From an uncultured Hungatella sp. (GTDB lineage: Bacteria; Bacillota; Clostridia; Lachnospirales; Lachnospiraceae): a stretch of DNA of 43,067 nt. Where the stretch lies: positions 1 to 43,067 of the forward strand of contig CAJUEJ010000032.1 of assembly GCA_910585435.1 (NCBI GenBank). The letters run 5' to 3'. The position numbers and the translations under genes were made by a program. Under the pieces are notes generated by a model that saw only the letters and a program-made list of their open reading frames with translations, ran no database searches and was not told where the DNA came from. This document shows, in pieces, positions 8,105-16,917 of the stretch (the stretch's first letter is position 1; each line of letters begins with the position of its first letter).

Positions 8105-8209
8105 AGGAGGAACGCTTGTGAAATATAAGTTTCACAACCGGAATGTGTTCCGACGGCTTGGCAGGTGACCCCAAAGCGGCGCGTGCCGATTCATCTAAAT
8201 ACTAGGAGG
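8105..8209 (+). promoter_or_regulatory. Structured leader RNA of the EF-G-like gene
   Basis: The leader can fold TTGTGAAA (8116-8123) with TTTCACAA (8130-8137), then CGGAA (8139-8143) with TTCCG (8148-8152). A third region offers exclusive pairings: CGGC 8154-8157 with GCCG 8185-8188, or GGCA 8160-8163 with TGCC 8184-8187. The first hairpin overlaps the start of a 16-codon reading frame. There is no run of T before the gene, so control at translation or by RNA folding is more likely than a simple terminator. It matches no riboswitch class that I know. Confidence 0.5.
8118..8168 (+). CDS. Putative 16-codon basic leader peptide
   Basis: A GTG codon at 8118 lies 7 bases after a perfect AGGAGG (8105-8110). 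The frame reads (V/M)KYKFHNRNVFRRLGR and stops with TGA at 8166-8168, 49 bases before the EF-G-like start. Nine of 16 residues are Arg, Lys or His or their neighbours in runs (4 Arg, 2 Lys, 1 His), and three Arg codons (CGA, CGG, AGG) fall near the end. The frame spans both strong hairpins of the leader, so a translating ribosome would melt them. Its role as a regulatory peptide is inferred; coding by chance is not excluded. Confidence 0.5.
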   Translation: MKYKFHNRNVFRRLGR

Positions 8210-8217
8210 AATATTGT

Positions 8218-10320
8218 ATGAACGTTTATGGAACCAAACAAATCCGTAACGTCGTATTGCTAGGCCATGGCGGCGCAGGCAAGACGACCCTGGTGGAAGC
8301 AATGGCCCTGATGACCGGAGTCACCAAGAGAATGGGCACTGTTGTGGACGGATCCACCATCAGCGATTATGATAAGGAAGAGACCAAGAGACAGTTCTCC
8401 ATCTCCACTTCTCTGGTGCCTCTTGAGTACAAGGGGGAAGACGGGCCAATCAAAATTAATTTTTTAGATACTCCTGGCTATTTCGATTTCGTAGGTGAGG
8501 TAGAAGAGGCAGTCAGCGTGGCGGACGCTGCCGTTATTGTGGTAAACTGTAAAGCAGGTATTGAAGTAGGTACGGAAAAAGCATGGGAGCTGTGCGAACA
8601 GTACAATCTCCCCAGGATCATTTTTGTGACCAACATGGACGACGATCATGCCAGCTACCGTGAACTGGTGCTGAAGCTGGAGACCCGGTTCGGACGCAAG
8701 ATCGCCCCGTTCCATCTGCCTATCCGTGAGAATGAAAAGTTTGTGGGATTTGTAAATGTAGTAAAGATGAAGGGAAGAAAGTTTACTACATTAAGCGATT
8801 ATGAAGAATGCGAGATTCCTGAGTATTCCCAGAAGAATTTAAATATCTGCCGCGAAGCTCTTATGGAAGCCGTTGCGGAGACCAGCGAGGAATACATGGA
8901 GCGCTATTTCTCCGGTGAGGAATTTACCTACGAGGAGATTTCCTCTGCGCTTCGGGAACATGTAATAGACGGCAACATCGTACCGGTGATGTTAGGCTCC
9001 GGTATCAACGGGCAGGGTGCCAAGATGCTCCTCCAGGCAGTGGATAAGTATTTCCCGGCACCGGATCACTATGAGTGCATCGGTGTGGACGTATCCACCG
9101 GCGAGCGCTTTGTGGCCAAGTACAATGACGACGTATCCGTGTCCATGAGAGTGTTTAAGACCATCGTGGATCCGTTTATCGGCAAATATTCTCTGGTTAA
9201 GGTCTGCACCGGTATCCTGAAAGCGGATTCTTCCTCCTACAATGTAAATAAAGACACAGAGGAGAGAATCGGAAAGGTTTATACCTTAAGAGGAAAAGAG
9301 CAGATCGAGTTAAAGGAGCTTCATTCCGGCGATATCGGCGCTGTGGCCAAGCTCAGTGTGACCCAGACAGGGGATACGCTGGCATTGCGTACCGCCCCTA
9401 TTGTATATCACAAACCGAAAACCTCTGTTCCTTATACCTATATGCGCTACACCACCAAGACAAAAGGCGACGATGACAAGGTTGCCAGCGCCCTGGCCAA
9501 GCTGATGGAGGAGGATCTGACCCTGAAGGCTGTCAGCGACAAGGAGAACCGGCAGACTCTGCTCTACGGTATCGGCGATCAGCAGCTGGAGGTTGTGGTA
9601 AGCAAGCTTTTGAACCGGTATAAAGTAGAAGTGGAATTAAGCAAGCCTAAATTTGCGTTCCGTGAGACCATCCGCAAGAAAGTGGAGGCACAGGGCAAAT
9701 ATAAGAAGCAGAGCGGCGGCCACGGACAGTACGGCGACGTAAAGATGTCCTTTGAGCCTCTGGGGGATCTGGAGACTGCTTATACATTTGAAGAGAAGGT
9801 GTTCGGAGGCGCTGTTCCCAAGAACTACTTCCCGGCAGTGGAAAAGGGAATTCAGGAATGTGTACTGAAGGGGCCGCTGGCTGCCTATCCGGTAGTAGGC
9901 GTGAAGGCAACACTTTTAGACGGTTCCTACCATCCGGTTGACTCTTCTGAGCTGGCATTTAAGATGGCGGCTACCCTGGCCTTTAAGAAGGCATTTATGG
10001 AGGCAAGCCCGGTTCTTTTGGAGCCTATCGCATCTCTTAAGGTGACTGTTCCAGATAAGTTTACCGGTGATATTATGGGTGATTTAAACCGCAGGAGAGG
10101 CCGTGTTCTGGGTATGAATTCCGATCACCACGGCAAACAGATCATCGAGGCGGATATTCCTATGTCCGAGCTGTTCGGATACAATACAGATCTCCGCTCC
10201 ATGACCGGCGGTATCGGTATCTATGAGTACGAATTCAGCCGTTATGAGCAGGCGCCGGGGGATGTGCAGAAGAAAGAGGTGGAGGCAAGGGCTTCCAAGC
10301 TGGAAGGCGCAGAGGCATAA
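8218..10320 (+). CDS. EF-G-like translational GTPase (EF-G2-type paralogue)
   Basis: 700 residues, full EF-G length. G-domain motifs are GHGGAGKTT (about 17-25, P-loop) and DTPGYFDFVGEVE (about 85-97, switch II). The G4 motif reads TNMD instead of the usual NKMD. The switch I segment RQFSISTSL differs from the RGITI of housekeeping EF-G. Domain II follows near 310-390, domain IV contains the GGHGQYGDVKMSFEPL segment near 500-515, and domain V ends the protein. This is the clostridial paralogue family (EF-G2-like), whose role in translocation, recycling or stress is not settled. The AGGAGG at 8204-8209 sets the start. A structured leader with a small reading frame precedes it. Confidence 0.92.
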   Translation: MNVYGTKQIRNVVLLGHGGAGKTTLVEAMALMTGVTKRMGTVVDGSTISDYDKEETKRQFSISTSLVPLEYKGEDGPIKINFLDTPGYFDFVGEVEEAVSVADAAVIVVNCKAGIEVGTEKAWELCEQYNLPRIIFVTNMDDDHASYRELVLKLETRFGRKIAPFHLPIRENEKFVGFVNVVKMKGRKFTTLSDYEECEIPEYSQKNLNICREALMEAVAETSEEYMERYFSGEEFTYEEISSALREHVIDGNIVPVMLGSGINGQGAKMLLQAVDKYFPAPDHYECIGVDVSTGERFVAKYNDDVSVSMRVFKTIVDPFIGKYSLVKVCTGILKADSSSYNVNKDTEERIGKVYTLRGKEQIELKELHSGDIGAVAKLSVTQTGDTLALRTAPIVYHKPKTSVPYTYMRYTTKTKGDDDKVASALAKLMEEDLTLKAVSDKENRQTLLYGIGDQQLEVVVSKLLNRYKVEVELSKPKFAFRETIRKKVEAQGKYKKQSGGHGQYGDVKMSFEPLGDLETAYTFEEKVFGGAVPKNYFPAVEKGIQECVLKGPLAAYPVVGVKATLLDGSYHPVDSSELAFKMAATLAFKKAFMEASPVLLEPIASLKVTVPDKFTGDIMGDLNRRRGRVLGMNSDHHGKQIIEADIPMSELFGYNTDLRSMTGGIGIYEYEFSRYEQAPGDVQKKEVEARASKLEGAEA

Positions 10321-10347
10321 GTATACTGCGTATAGTAGACAGTCATA

Positions 10348-10388
10348 AACCCTGCATCAAAAGAGCAATCTTAAGATGCAGGGTTCTT
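10348..10388 (+). terminator. Terminator after the EF-G-like gene
   Basis: AACCCTGCATC (10348-10358) pairs perfectly with GATGCAGGGTT (10375-10385), followed by a short CTTTG tail. The stem is strong but the T tract is weak, so some read-through into the CPBP gene is possible. Confidence 0.7.
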
Positions 10389-10408
10389 TGGCATAAGAGG
10401 TGTGAAAG

Positions 10409-11350
10409 ATGGAGTATAGGGATAACAGAAAGCAGGAGAGAAAAAGATTAAAACGATGTTTTCGGGTCGTGGGAGTGGCTTACGTGGTGTATCTGGTGGT
10501 TTCGACCCTCAGTCAGCTGGCAGTGGCCTGGACCCTGGAGGTGCCGGAGGGCGCGCTGGGATGGAACCTGTGGATGATGGCCAGCATGCTGGCTATGTAT
10601 CCCTTGTCCACCTTGTTTTTATATCTGATTATGAGCAGGCTTCCCAAAGCGAAGCAGATCTGGAGGGAGCCTGTAGGGCCAGGCCGCTATATAGGGATTT
10701 TCGTCATCTGCATGGGATGCATGTACATGGGAAATATTCTGGGCCAGGCCATATCGGCTGTCCTGAGGGTGATTACAGGAATGCCTATAGATAACAGCCT
10801 GGATACGATGATCAGCAATATGCAGCCCTGGCTGATTCTCCTTATTGTGGTGATTGTGGGGCCGATTATGGAAGAGGTGGTCTTCAGGAAAATACTTCTT
10901 GACCGGATTGCCGGATACGGGCAGGTGGTTTCCATGCTGGTATCCGGGCTGATTTTCGGTGTGGCCCATGGGAATTTTTACCAGTTCTTTTATGCCTTTG
11001 CCCTGGGTGTTATCTTTGCCTGGGTGTATCTGAGAACAGGGAGTATCCTTTATACCATTGGACTTCACATGATGATTAACTTCTGCGGCAGCTTTCTTTC
11101 CCTGTTTTTACTGGATATGATTGAAGCATGGGGAACAGCCGGGCTGATGCTTGTATTCGGCCAGCTTATGGTGATGATAGGCTATGTGGTCGCGGCGGTT
11201 ATCCTGCTTATTTATTACCGGAAGGATATTTTTCTTCGGGAAGAAAGAAAAGCCCTTACGGCCGGGGAGGTTTTTGGGGCGGTTATTTTAAACGGCGGGA
11301 TGATAGCATTCTTTTTAGCAGGCGGGGTTCTGTTTCTGATAAATTTTTAA
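10409..11350 (+). CDS. CPBP-family intramembrane metalloprotease
   Basis: 313 residues with about eight hydrophobic segments, the first at about 15-40. The family motifs are present: EEVVFRKILLDR (EExxxR, about residues 153-164), FGVAHGNFYQFFYAFALG (FxxxH) and the later H of IGLHMMINF. These residues bind the catalytic metal in CAAX-prenyl-protease/bacteriocin-processing proteins (CPBP, also called Abi). Bacterial members process peptides or give bacteriocin self-immunity, but no bacteriocin gene is seen nearby, so the substrate is unknown. The start follows an AAGAGGTG site by 6 bases. It is followed by an EamA gene after 73 bases. Confidence 0.9.
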   Translation: MEYRDNRKQERKRLKRCFRVVGVAYVVYLVVSTLSQLAVAWTLEVPEGALGWNLWMMASMLAMYPLSTLFLYLIMSRLPKAKQIWREPVGPGRYIGIFVICMGCMYMGNILGQAISAVLRVITGMPIDNSLDTMISNMQPWLILLIVVIVGPIMEEVVFRKILLDRIAGYGQVVSMLVSGLIFGVAHGNFYQFFYAFALGVIFAWVYLRTGSILYTIGLHMMINFCGSFLSLFLLDMIEAWGTAGLMLVFGQLMVMIGYVVAAVILLIYYRKDIFLREERKALTAGEVFGAVILNGGMIAFFLAGGVLFLINF

Positions 11351-11423
11351 ACATGTTAACCCTGCCGGCTTTCGTGCTGGTATAAAGGAATTTCCACAAA
11401 AGAATTGATAAAACGGAGGAGAC

Positions 11424-12317
11424 ATGAAGGATTTGAAACAGGACAGGTATATACAGGGAGTGCTGATGATTATTCTGTCAGCCTTTTGTTTTGCCTGTAT
11501 GAATGTGTTCGTCAGGCTGGCGGGAGATATTCCGTCTGTTCAGAAAAGCTTTTTTAGAAATCTGGTGGCAGCCATCCTGGCGGGGGCCGTCATATGGAAA
11601 GATCATGTGTCTGTGCATGTGAAAAAGGAGGCCAGGCTTTCGCTGGCTGTCCGCTGTGTGTTTGGAACCGTTGGGATTCTGGGGAATTTTTATGCGGTGG
11701 ACCATCTGCTGGTGGCGGACGCCTCCATCCTCAACAAGCTGTCGCCCTTCTTCGCCATTATTTTTTCCTATCTGCTGCTTAAGGAGAAGATTACATTTTT
11801 CCAGGCAGTCTGTGTGGGGCTGGCTTTTACAGGCTGCCTGTTTGTGGTAAAGCCAGGGTTTGAGAATACGCCCTGGGTTCCTGCCATGGTGGGCGTCCTG
11901 GGAGGTCTGGGGGCAGGGATCGCCTACACCATGGTGCGCAGGCTGGGAACTATGGGGGTAAAGGGGCCTGTGATTGTATTTTATTTCTCCCTGTTTTCCT
12001 GTCTTGTGGTGATACCGTGGACCGCGTTTCATTTTACCCCTATGTCGCCGGTTCAGCTGGGAACCCTGCTGCTAGCGGGAACCTGTGCCGCAGGAGGCCA
12101 GTTTGCCATCACCAGGGCTTATACCTACGCGCCGGCAAAGAAGATTTCGATTTACGATTATTCCCAGATTATTTTTGCAACCATCCTGGGGTATGTGATA
12201 TTCGGTGAGATACCGGACCGGCTCAGCTTTGCAGGATATACCCTGATTGTGACAGCTTCCCTGGTGATGTTTCTCTATAACCGCAGGGGAGACAGGCAGG
12301 AGGAGAAAAAAGGATGA
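11424..12317 (+). CDS. EamA/DMT-family transporter
   Basis: 297 residues with ten predicted membrane segments in two repeated five-helix halves, as in the drug/metabolite transporter superfamily. ILSAFCFACMNVFVRLAG begins the first EamA repeat, with LNKLSPFFAIIFSYLLLKEKITF at its end. The second repeat ends near IIFATILGYVIFGEIPD, the typical last-helix pattern. Family members exchange or export small metabolites. A good GGAGGAG precedes the ATG. Its stop overlaps the start of the next gene (ATGA, 12314-12317), so it is co-translated with an amidohydrolase and may move that enzyme's substrate or product. Confidence 0.93.
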   Translation: MKDLKQDRYIQGVLMIILSAFCFACMNVFVRLAGDIPSVQKSFFRNLVAAILAGAVIWKDHVSVHVKKEARLSLAVRCVFGTVGILGNFYAVDHLLVADASILNKLSPFFAIIFSYLLLKEKITFFQAVCVGLAFTGCLFVVKPGFENTPWVPAMVGVLGGLGAGIAYTMVRRLGTMGVKGPVIVFYFSLFSCLVVIPWTAFHFTPMSPVQLGTLLLAGTCAAGGQFAITRAYTYAPAKKISIYDYSQIIFATILGYVIFGEIPDRLSFAGYTLIVTASLVMFLYNRRGDRQEEKKG

Positions 12318-13669
12318 AGACATTAATAAAACACAGTACTGTCCTGACTATGGACAAGGAAAAAAATGTATATGCAGACGGCTATATCCTGTTTGACGAA
12401 GAAAAAATATATGGGACAGGCCCCTGCCAGGATCTGCAGGGAGACAAAAAAGTCCTGGTAAACGGACGCCTGGAGGAGGCGGATATGCTGGTGGACGGGC
12501 AGCAGGGGATTCTCATGCCCGGCATGGTAAATGTGCACTGCCATATCCCCATGGTCCCTTTCCGATCCCTGGGGGATGACTGCCCTGACCGTCTCAGGCG
12601 TTTTCTGTTTCCCCTGGAGCTGGAAGCCATGACCCCGCAGCTGGTCTATGCCGCCACACAATACGGGGTGGCAGAGCTTCTTCTGTCCGGCGTCACCTCT
12701 GTCCTTGACATGTACTATTTTGAAGATGAAGTAGCCAGGGCCTGCGACCATATGGGTATTCGCGCCTGGGTGGGAGAGACGGTCATCGGCCAGGAAACCT
12801 GCGACAGCAAAGAGCCCTACGGAGGGCTAAAGCTGTGCAGAAAGCTTTTGACAGACTGGAGGGGCCACAGCCGTATTCATCCCTTTGTGGCGCCCCATGC
12901 CACCAACACCAACTCTCCTGAAATGCTGAAGGCAGCCTGGGATCTGGCCCGGGAATTCGACGCGCTCTGCTCCCTGCACGTAAGCGAGATGGACTATGAG
13001 ATGGACTATTTCAGACAGACCTACCAAAAGACGCCTGTCCGGTTTCTCTATGATTTAGGCGTGCTGGGCCCTGGTACCATCGGGGCCCACTGCATCCATG
13101 TCACCTCTGAGGACATCCGCCTTCTGGCAGAAACCGGCACCAAGGTAGCCCACTGTGTCGTGGCAAACACAAAGGCAGGGAAAGGGATCTGCCCGGTAAA
13201 GGAGATGCGGGAGCAGGGGGTGACTGTGGGAATCGGATCCGACGGCCCCTCCTCTGGGAACACCCTGGATCTGTTTACCCAGCTGCGCATGGCCGCCTGC
13301 TGCCAGAAAACCAAATACCATGACCGCAGCCTGTTCCCCACAGAAGAGCTGGCAGAGCTTGCCACCATGGGCGGAGCCGCTGTCCTGGGCTCAGAAAATC
13401 AGATTGGCTCCCTGGAGCCGGGAAAAAAGGCAGACCTTGTATTGATAGACACCTCTGCCGTCAATATGTTCCCTGTGTACGATCCATACGCAGCCATCGT
13501 ATACGCAGCCAATGCCTCCAACGTACACAGCGTCTGGGTAGACGGCAGGAGGCTGGTGGAGAATCACCGCCTGACCAGGCAGAACCTTAAGAGCCTGCGG
13601 GGCCAGTTAGAGGGAGAGATGAAAGCCTTCCGGGAAAGTGCCCAAAAGTCCGCCCATGTATTGCGCTGA
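12314..13669 (+). CDS. Amidohydrolase, MtaD/SsnA-like (nucleoside or aminohydrolase type)
   Basis: 451 residues. The metal-dependent hydrolase barrel shows GMVNVHCHIPM (HxH, about 70-80), HVSEMDYE (second metal-site His), GAHCIHV and GSDGPSSGN (catalytic Asp), followed by ENQIGSLEPGKKADLVLID, the usual C-terminal segment. Order and spacing resemble the 5-methylthioadenosine/S-adenosylhomocysteine deaminase and SsnA/guanine deaminase group. The exact substrate cannot be read from sequence. The gene overlaps the EamA transporter by four bases and precedes a polyamine-type ABC importer, which would fit salvage of an aminated metabolite, but this link is inference. Confidence 0.88.
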   Translation: MKTLIKHSTVLTMDKEKNVYADGYILFDEEKIYGTGPCQDLQGDKKVLVNGRLEEADMLVDGQQGILMPGMVNVHCHIPMVPFRSLGDDCPDRLRRFLFPLELEAMTPQLVYAATQYGVAELLLSGVTSVLDMYYFEDEVARACDHMGIRAWVGETVIGQETCDSKEPYGGLKLCRKLLTDWRGHSRIHPFVAPHATNTNSPEMLKAAWDLAREFDALCSLHVSEMDYEMDYFRQTYQKTPVRFLYDLGVLGPGTIGAHCIHVTSEDIRLLAETGTKVAHCVVANTKAGKGICPVKEMREQGVTVGIGSDGPSSGNTLDLFTQLRMAACCQKTKYHDRSLFPTEELAELATMGGAAVLGSENQIGSLEPGKKADLVLIDTSAVNMFPVYDPYAAIVYAANASNVHSVWVDGRRLVENHRLTRQNLKSLRGQLEGEMKAFRESAQKSAHVLR

Positions 13670-13701
13670 CCTGTCTGCATGGCCACAGCGTCCTGCCCTT
13701 A

Positions 13702-13734
13702 AGCGGACCAGGGGTGTGTATCCCTTTGTCCGCT
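13702..13734 (+). terminator. Hairpin between amidohydrolase and ABC operon
   Basis: AGCGGAC (13702-13708) pairs with GTCCGCT (13728-13734), with an inner AGGG/CCCT extension. No T run follows, so it may be a weak or factor-assisted terminator rather than an intrinsic one. It lies just upstream of the promoter at 13742. Confidence 0.45.
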
Positions 13735-13741
13735 GAGGGTA

Positions 13742-13770
13742 TTGACATTTTATGACAACAATGCTATTTT
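13742..13770 (+). promoter_or_regulatory. Promoter of the PotBADC-like operon
   Basis: TTGACA (13742-13747) and TATTTT (13765-13770) are separated by exactly 17 bases. Transcription should begin near 13777. This places the promoter inside the longest possible reading frame of the first gene and shows that the true start is downstream, at 13808. Confidence 0.75.
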
Positions 13771-13807
13771 ATATCTATCAATTCCCACAGAAAGGTCGGT
13801 GACCCCG

Positions 13808-14641
13808 ATGCTTGAGAAGAAGACAAAGATTTACTGGCTGTTTATACTGCCAGGCTGTTTGTTTCTGGCCTTTTTCATGCTGATCCCTCTGTTTTCCCTG
13901 ATTTTCAAAACCTTTTTCAATGAAAGTGGAAGCTTCTCCATGAAAAACTATTTCTCCCTGTTGGAGAGTACGTATTTTAAACAGGTTTTTTGGCGCAGCA
14001 TTCGTCTGAGCCTTATCAGCACCTTTGTTTGTGCAGTCCTTGGTTTCCCCACAGCCTACTATATTTCCAAATATTCAAAAAACAAAGGAATCCTTATGGC
14101 CCTGGCTGTATTCCCTATGTTTACCAGCCCTGTGATCCGCTCCTTCAGCTGGATGGTGATTCTGGGGAAAAAAGGCTTTGTCAATAACTTTTTAGTCAGT
14201 TCAGGCCTTACAGCCAAGCCTATAAGCCTTCTGTACAATGAATTTTCCATGGTGGTAGGGTTCATTCAGCTGTTTCTTCCTCTGATGATCCTCTCGCTGA
14301 TTGGCGTGATGGACAATATCCAGGAGGATCTGAACCTGGCTGCCGGAAGCCTGGGGGCCTCAAAGGCCGCTTCCTTCCGGTATGTGGTACTTCCTTTAAG
14401 CATCCCGGGCCTTGTAACCGGAAGCGTCCTGGTATTTACAGGCTGCCTGACCGCGTATACCACTCCCCAGCTATTAGGCGGAACAGACACCAGAGTACTG
14501 GCAACCATGATTTATCAGCAGGCCATGTCTCTGGGTGACTGGACACAGGCTTCTGTGGTTGCTGTGGTGATGATCGTGATTACCATATTGGTATCCAGCG
14601 GGATCAATGGGGTCAGCCGGAAGCTGAACCCCACCATTTAA
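13808..14641 (+). CDS. ABC transporter permease, PotB-like
   Basis: 277 residues from the ATG at 13808, chosen because a longer frame from 13742 would begin at the promoter -35 box. About six membrane segments, the first near residues 10-30 (LFILPGCLFLAFFMLIPLF). The EAA loop that docks the ATPase reads AAGSLGASKAASFRYVVLPLSIPG. This subfamily imports polyamines, iron chelates or related small cations in complex with the next genes. It is the first gene of a four-gene operon (permease, ATPase, binding protein, permease). Its promoter is clear, but the ribosome site (AAAGG) is weak. Confidence 0.9.
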   Translation: MLEKKTKIYWLFILPGCLFLAFFMLIPLFSLIFKTFFNESGSFSMKNYFSLLESTYFKQVFWRSIRLSLISTFVCAVLGFPTAYYISKYSKNKGILMALAVFPMFTSPVIRSFSWMVILGKKGFVNNFLVSSGLTAKPISLLYNEFSMVVGFIQLFLPLMILSLIGVMDNIQEDLNLAAGSLGASKAASFRYVVLPLSIPGLVTGSVLVFTGCLTAYTTPQLLGGTDTRVLATMIYQQAMSLGDWTQASVVAVVMIVITILVSSGINGVSRKLNPTI

Positions 14642-14657
14642 GATAAAGGAGAACGTT

Positions 14658-15695
14658 ATGGCACTTTTGGAATTGCAGAACATCACTGCAGGATATGACA
14701 AAAATGTAATCTTAAAGGACCTGGATTTTCAGGTGGAAAAAGGAGAACTGGTATCCCTGTTAGGCTCCAGCGGCTGCGGTAAAACCACAACCCTCCGCCT
14801 GATTGCCGGCTTTTCCAGCCCCATGGCGGGAAAGTTTATCTTTAACGGAAAGGATTATACCCAGGTGCCTTTAAATAAAAGGAATTTTGGCTTTGTATTC
14901 CAGAGCTATGCCCTGTTTCCCCATATGACTGTGTTTGACAATGTGGCGTTCGGCCTGAAGATGCGGAAGATGGGGAAGGATCAGATTCAAAAGGAAGTCA
15001 TGGAGATGTTAAAGACCGTGGATCTAAAAGGGTTTGAGGACCGCTTCCCCAAGGAGATGTCAGGGGGCCAGAGACAGAGGGTGGCTTTGGCCAGAGCTCT
15101 GGTGATTAAGCCGGATCTCCTTCTTTTAGATGAGCCTTTAAGCAATCTGGACGCCAAGCTGCGGGTGAAGATGCGTGTGGAGATCCGCCGCCTTCAGCAG
15201 AAATTCGGCTTTACAGCTATCTATGTGACCCATGACCAGGAGGAGTGTTTCGCCATCTCGGACAAGGTTGCTATCATGAACCACGGCGTGATTGAACAGA
15301 TGGATGCACCCTCTGTCATATACAATCATCCGAAGACAGAGTTTATCGCCCGTTTCGTAGGCTTTGAAAACTTTTTAGACTTAAAGAAGACGGAGACCAA
15401 AGGCATATATGTGGCCTCCAACGGAAGCAGAATCCAGGTGGAGAATGACAAAGAAGGGGATTCCTTTAAGGCCTGTATCCGGCCGGAGGACATCCAGATT
15501 GTTCCAGGCGGCTTACAGCTGCCTAACCCGTTAGAGGGAGAGATAATGGTAAGTACATTTCTTGGCAAGCGCAACCAGTATAACATCCGCACAGAGGTGG
15601 GAGAGTTTGAGGTCAGCACGGATCAGGAAAGTGTTTACAAAAGCGGAGACCAGGTGACCTTATCCCTGACTCCCAATAAAATCATTTTGCTATAA
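14658..15695 (+). CDS. ABC transporter ATP-binding protein, PotA-like
   Basis: 345 residues. Walker A is GSSGCGKTT (about 36-44), the Q-loop lies in FVFQSYALFPHMTVFDNVAFGL, the signature is SGGQRQRVALARAL (near 134-147), Walker B is LLLLDEPLSNLDAKLR and the switch His is in YVTHDQEECFAIS. A C-terminal TOBE-like domain (about 280-345) is present, as in PotA, MalK and FbpC importers. It energises uptake through the flanking permeases. It begins 16 bases after the permease ends, with AAAGGAG before the ATG. Confidence 0.95.
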   Translation: MALLELQNITAGYDKNVILKDLDFQVEKGELVSLLGSSGCGKTTTLRLIAGFSSPMAGKFIFNGKDYTQVPLNKRNFGFVFQSYALFPHMTVFDNVAFGLKMRKMGKDQIQKEVMEMLKTVDLKGFEDRFPKEMSGGQRQRVALARALVIKPDLLLLDEPLSNLDAKLRVKMRVEIRRLQQKFGFTAIYVTHDQEECFAISDKVAIMNHGVIEQMDAPSVIYNHPKTEFIARFVGFENFLDLKKTETKGIYVASNGSRIQVENDKEGDSFKACIRPEDIQIVPGGLQLPNPLEGEIMVSTFLGKRNQYNIRTEVGEFEVSTDQESVYKSGDQVTLSLTPNKIILL

Positions 15696-15713
15696 AGAAA
15701 AGGAGAGACGATT

Positions 15714-16877
15714 ATGAAAAAGAAAACCTTATGTGTATTGCTGGCTGCAGCTATGACTGCTTCCCTGGCAGGGTGCGGCGGCTCCTCTGGCGGTGAGTCC
15801 CAGACGGCTGCCGAGACCACAACTGCTGCCGCGGCAACCGAGGCGAAGGAGACCGAAGCGAAAGCAGAGGCAGAGGAAACCACCCAGGCGGCCGCTGAGC
15901 TTCCAAGCTTTGAAGGCCAGAAGCTGACTGTATCTACCTTCTCATTCAATGCAGAGCTGCTGCAGAAGAATGTGTACGATCCCTTCATGGAAGCTACCGG
16001 ATGCGAGCTCATCGTAGAAGGTGGAAAGAACGCAGAGCGTGTAACCAAGATCAAGGAAGCGCCGGGAAGCTATGATGTGGTGATCATCGGTGATGCCTTT
16101 GTGGCGGATCTGATTGAGGAAGGCCTGGTAGAGTCCCTGGATTCCAGCCATCTGACCAACTTAGACGCATTATATGACAACGCAAAGGCTCCTTTCGGCG
16201 CAGAGTACGGCCCGGCCTATACCTTCAACCGTCTGGGTATTGTATATGACAGCACCACCTGCCCTGTTGAGATTACCTCCTGGGCGGATCTGTGGAATCC
16301 TGAGCTGGAAGGCCTGATCGCGATTCCGGATATTACCACAACCTCCGGCCCTCTGTTCTATTACTCCATCGCCGACATGGCAGGCCTGACTCCGGGGGCT
16401 GACGACGACGCTATTTTCGCAAAGCTGGAAGAATTAAAGCCCAATGTAATGAAGACGTATACCAGCGCCAATGACACCATCACCATGCTGAATCAGGGAG
16501 AGATATCAGTGGCAGTGCTTCTTGACTATTCCTATACTGCGGCAAAATCCGCTTCTGAGGATTATGTGTGGGTGGATCCGTCGGAAGCCTCCTACAGCGG
16601 TTTCAATACCCTGAACATTTTAAAGGGCTGTGAGAACAAGGAGCTGGCAGAGGCATTTATCGATTTCTATATTTCCAAGGAGGTACAGCTGGCAGAAGCC
16701 CTGGACGGTGTTGACTCCCCGGTGCGTACGGATGTGGAGCTGACTCCTGAGCAGGCTGCAAACTTTACCTACGGCAAGGAGATGATCGACAGCCTGCAGA
16801 TTCCTGACTGGGAAGTGATCAATACCAACAAGGCCGCCTGGACAGACAAATGGAATGAGCTGTTCTCCGTACAGTAA
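15714..16877 (+). CDS. ABC transporter substrate-binding lipoprotein, PotD/PotF-like
   Basis: 387 residues. A signal peptide ends at lipobox LAGC, giving lipid-anchored C21. An Ala/Thr/Glu-rich linker follows (about 24-60). The mature domain has the two-lobed type-2 periplasmic-binding fold, with segments such as YDVVIIGDAFVADLIEEGL, AYTFNRLGIVYDS and FIDFYISKEVQLAEALDG. In PotD homologues this fold binds spermidine or putrescine through acidic residues. Iron and thiamin precursor binders share the fold, so the ligand is not certain. A strong AAAGGAGAG lies before the ATG. Confidence 0.92.
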   Translation: MKKKTLCVLLAAAMTASLAGCGGSSGGESQTAAETTTAAAATEAKETEAKAEAEETTQAAAELPSFEGQKLTVSTFSFNAELLQKNVYDPFMEATGCELIVEGGKNAERVTKIKEAPGSYDVVIIGDAFVADLIEEGLVESLDSSHLTNLDALYDNAKAPFGAEYGPAYTFNRLGIVYDSTTCPVEITSWADLWNPELEGLIAIPDITTTSGPLFYYSIADMAGLTPGADDDAIFAKLEELKPNVMKTYTSANDTITMLNQGEISVAVLLDYSYTAAKSASEDYVWVDPSEASYSGFNTLNILKGCENKELAEAFIDFYISKEVQLAEALDGVDSPVRTDVELTPEQAANFTYGKEMIDSLQIPDWEVINTNKAAWTDKWNELFSVQ

Positions 16878-16917
16878 ATCCCCAGGCCTTTAACTACCAC
16901 GTAAAAGGAGTTTTCCT

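Noticed and set aside
8105..8209. A known riboswitch in the EF-G-like leader
   Set aside because: Compared with ZTP, THF, c-di-GMP and manganese classes from memory; no conserved core matched.
13742..13807. N-terminal extension of the first ABC permease from TTG at 13742
   Set aside because: The extension begins on the -35 box of a good promoter, so it would not be transcribed.
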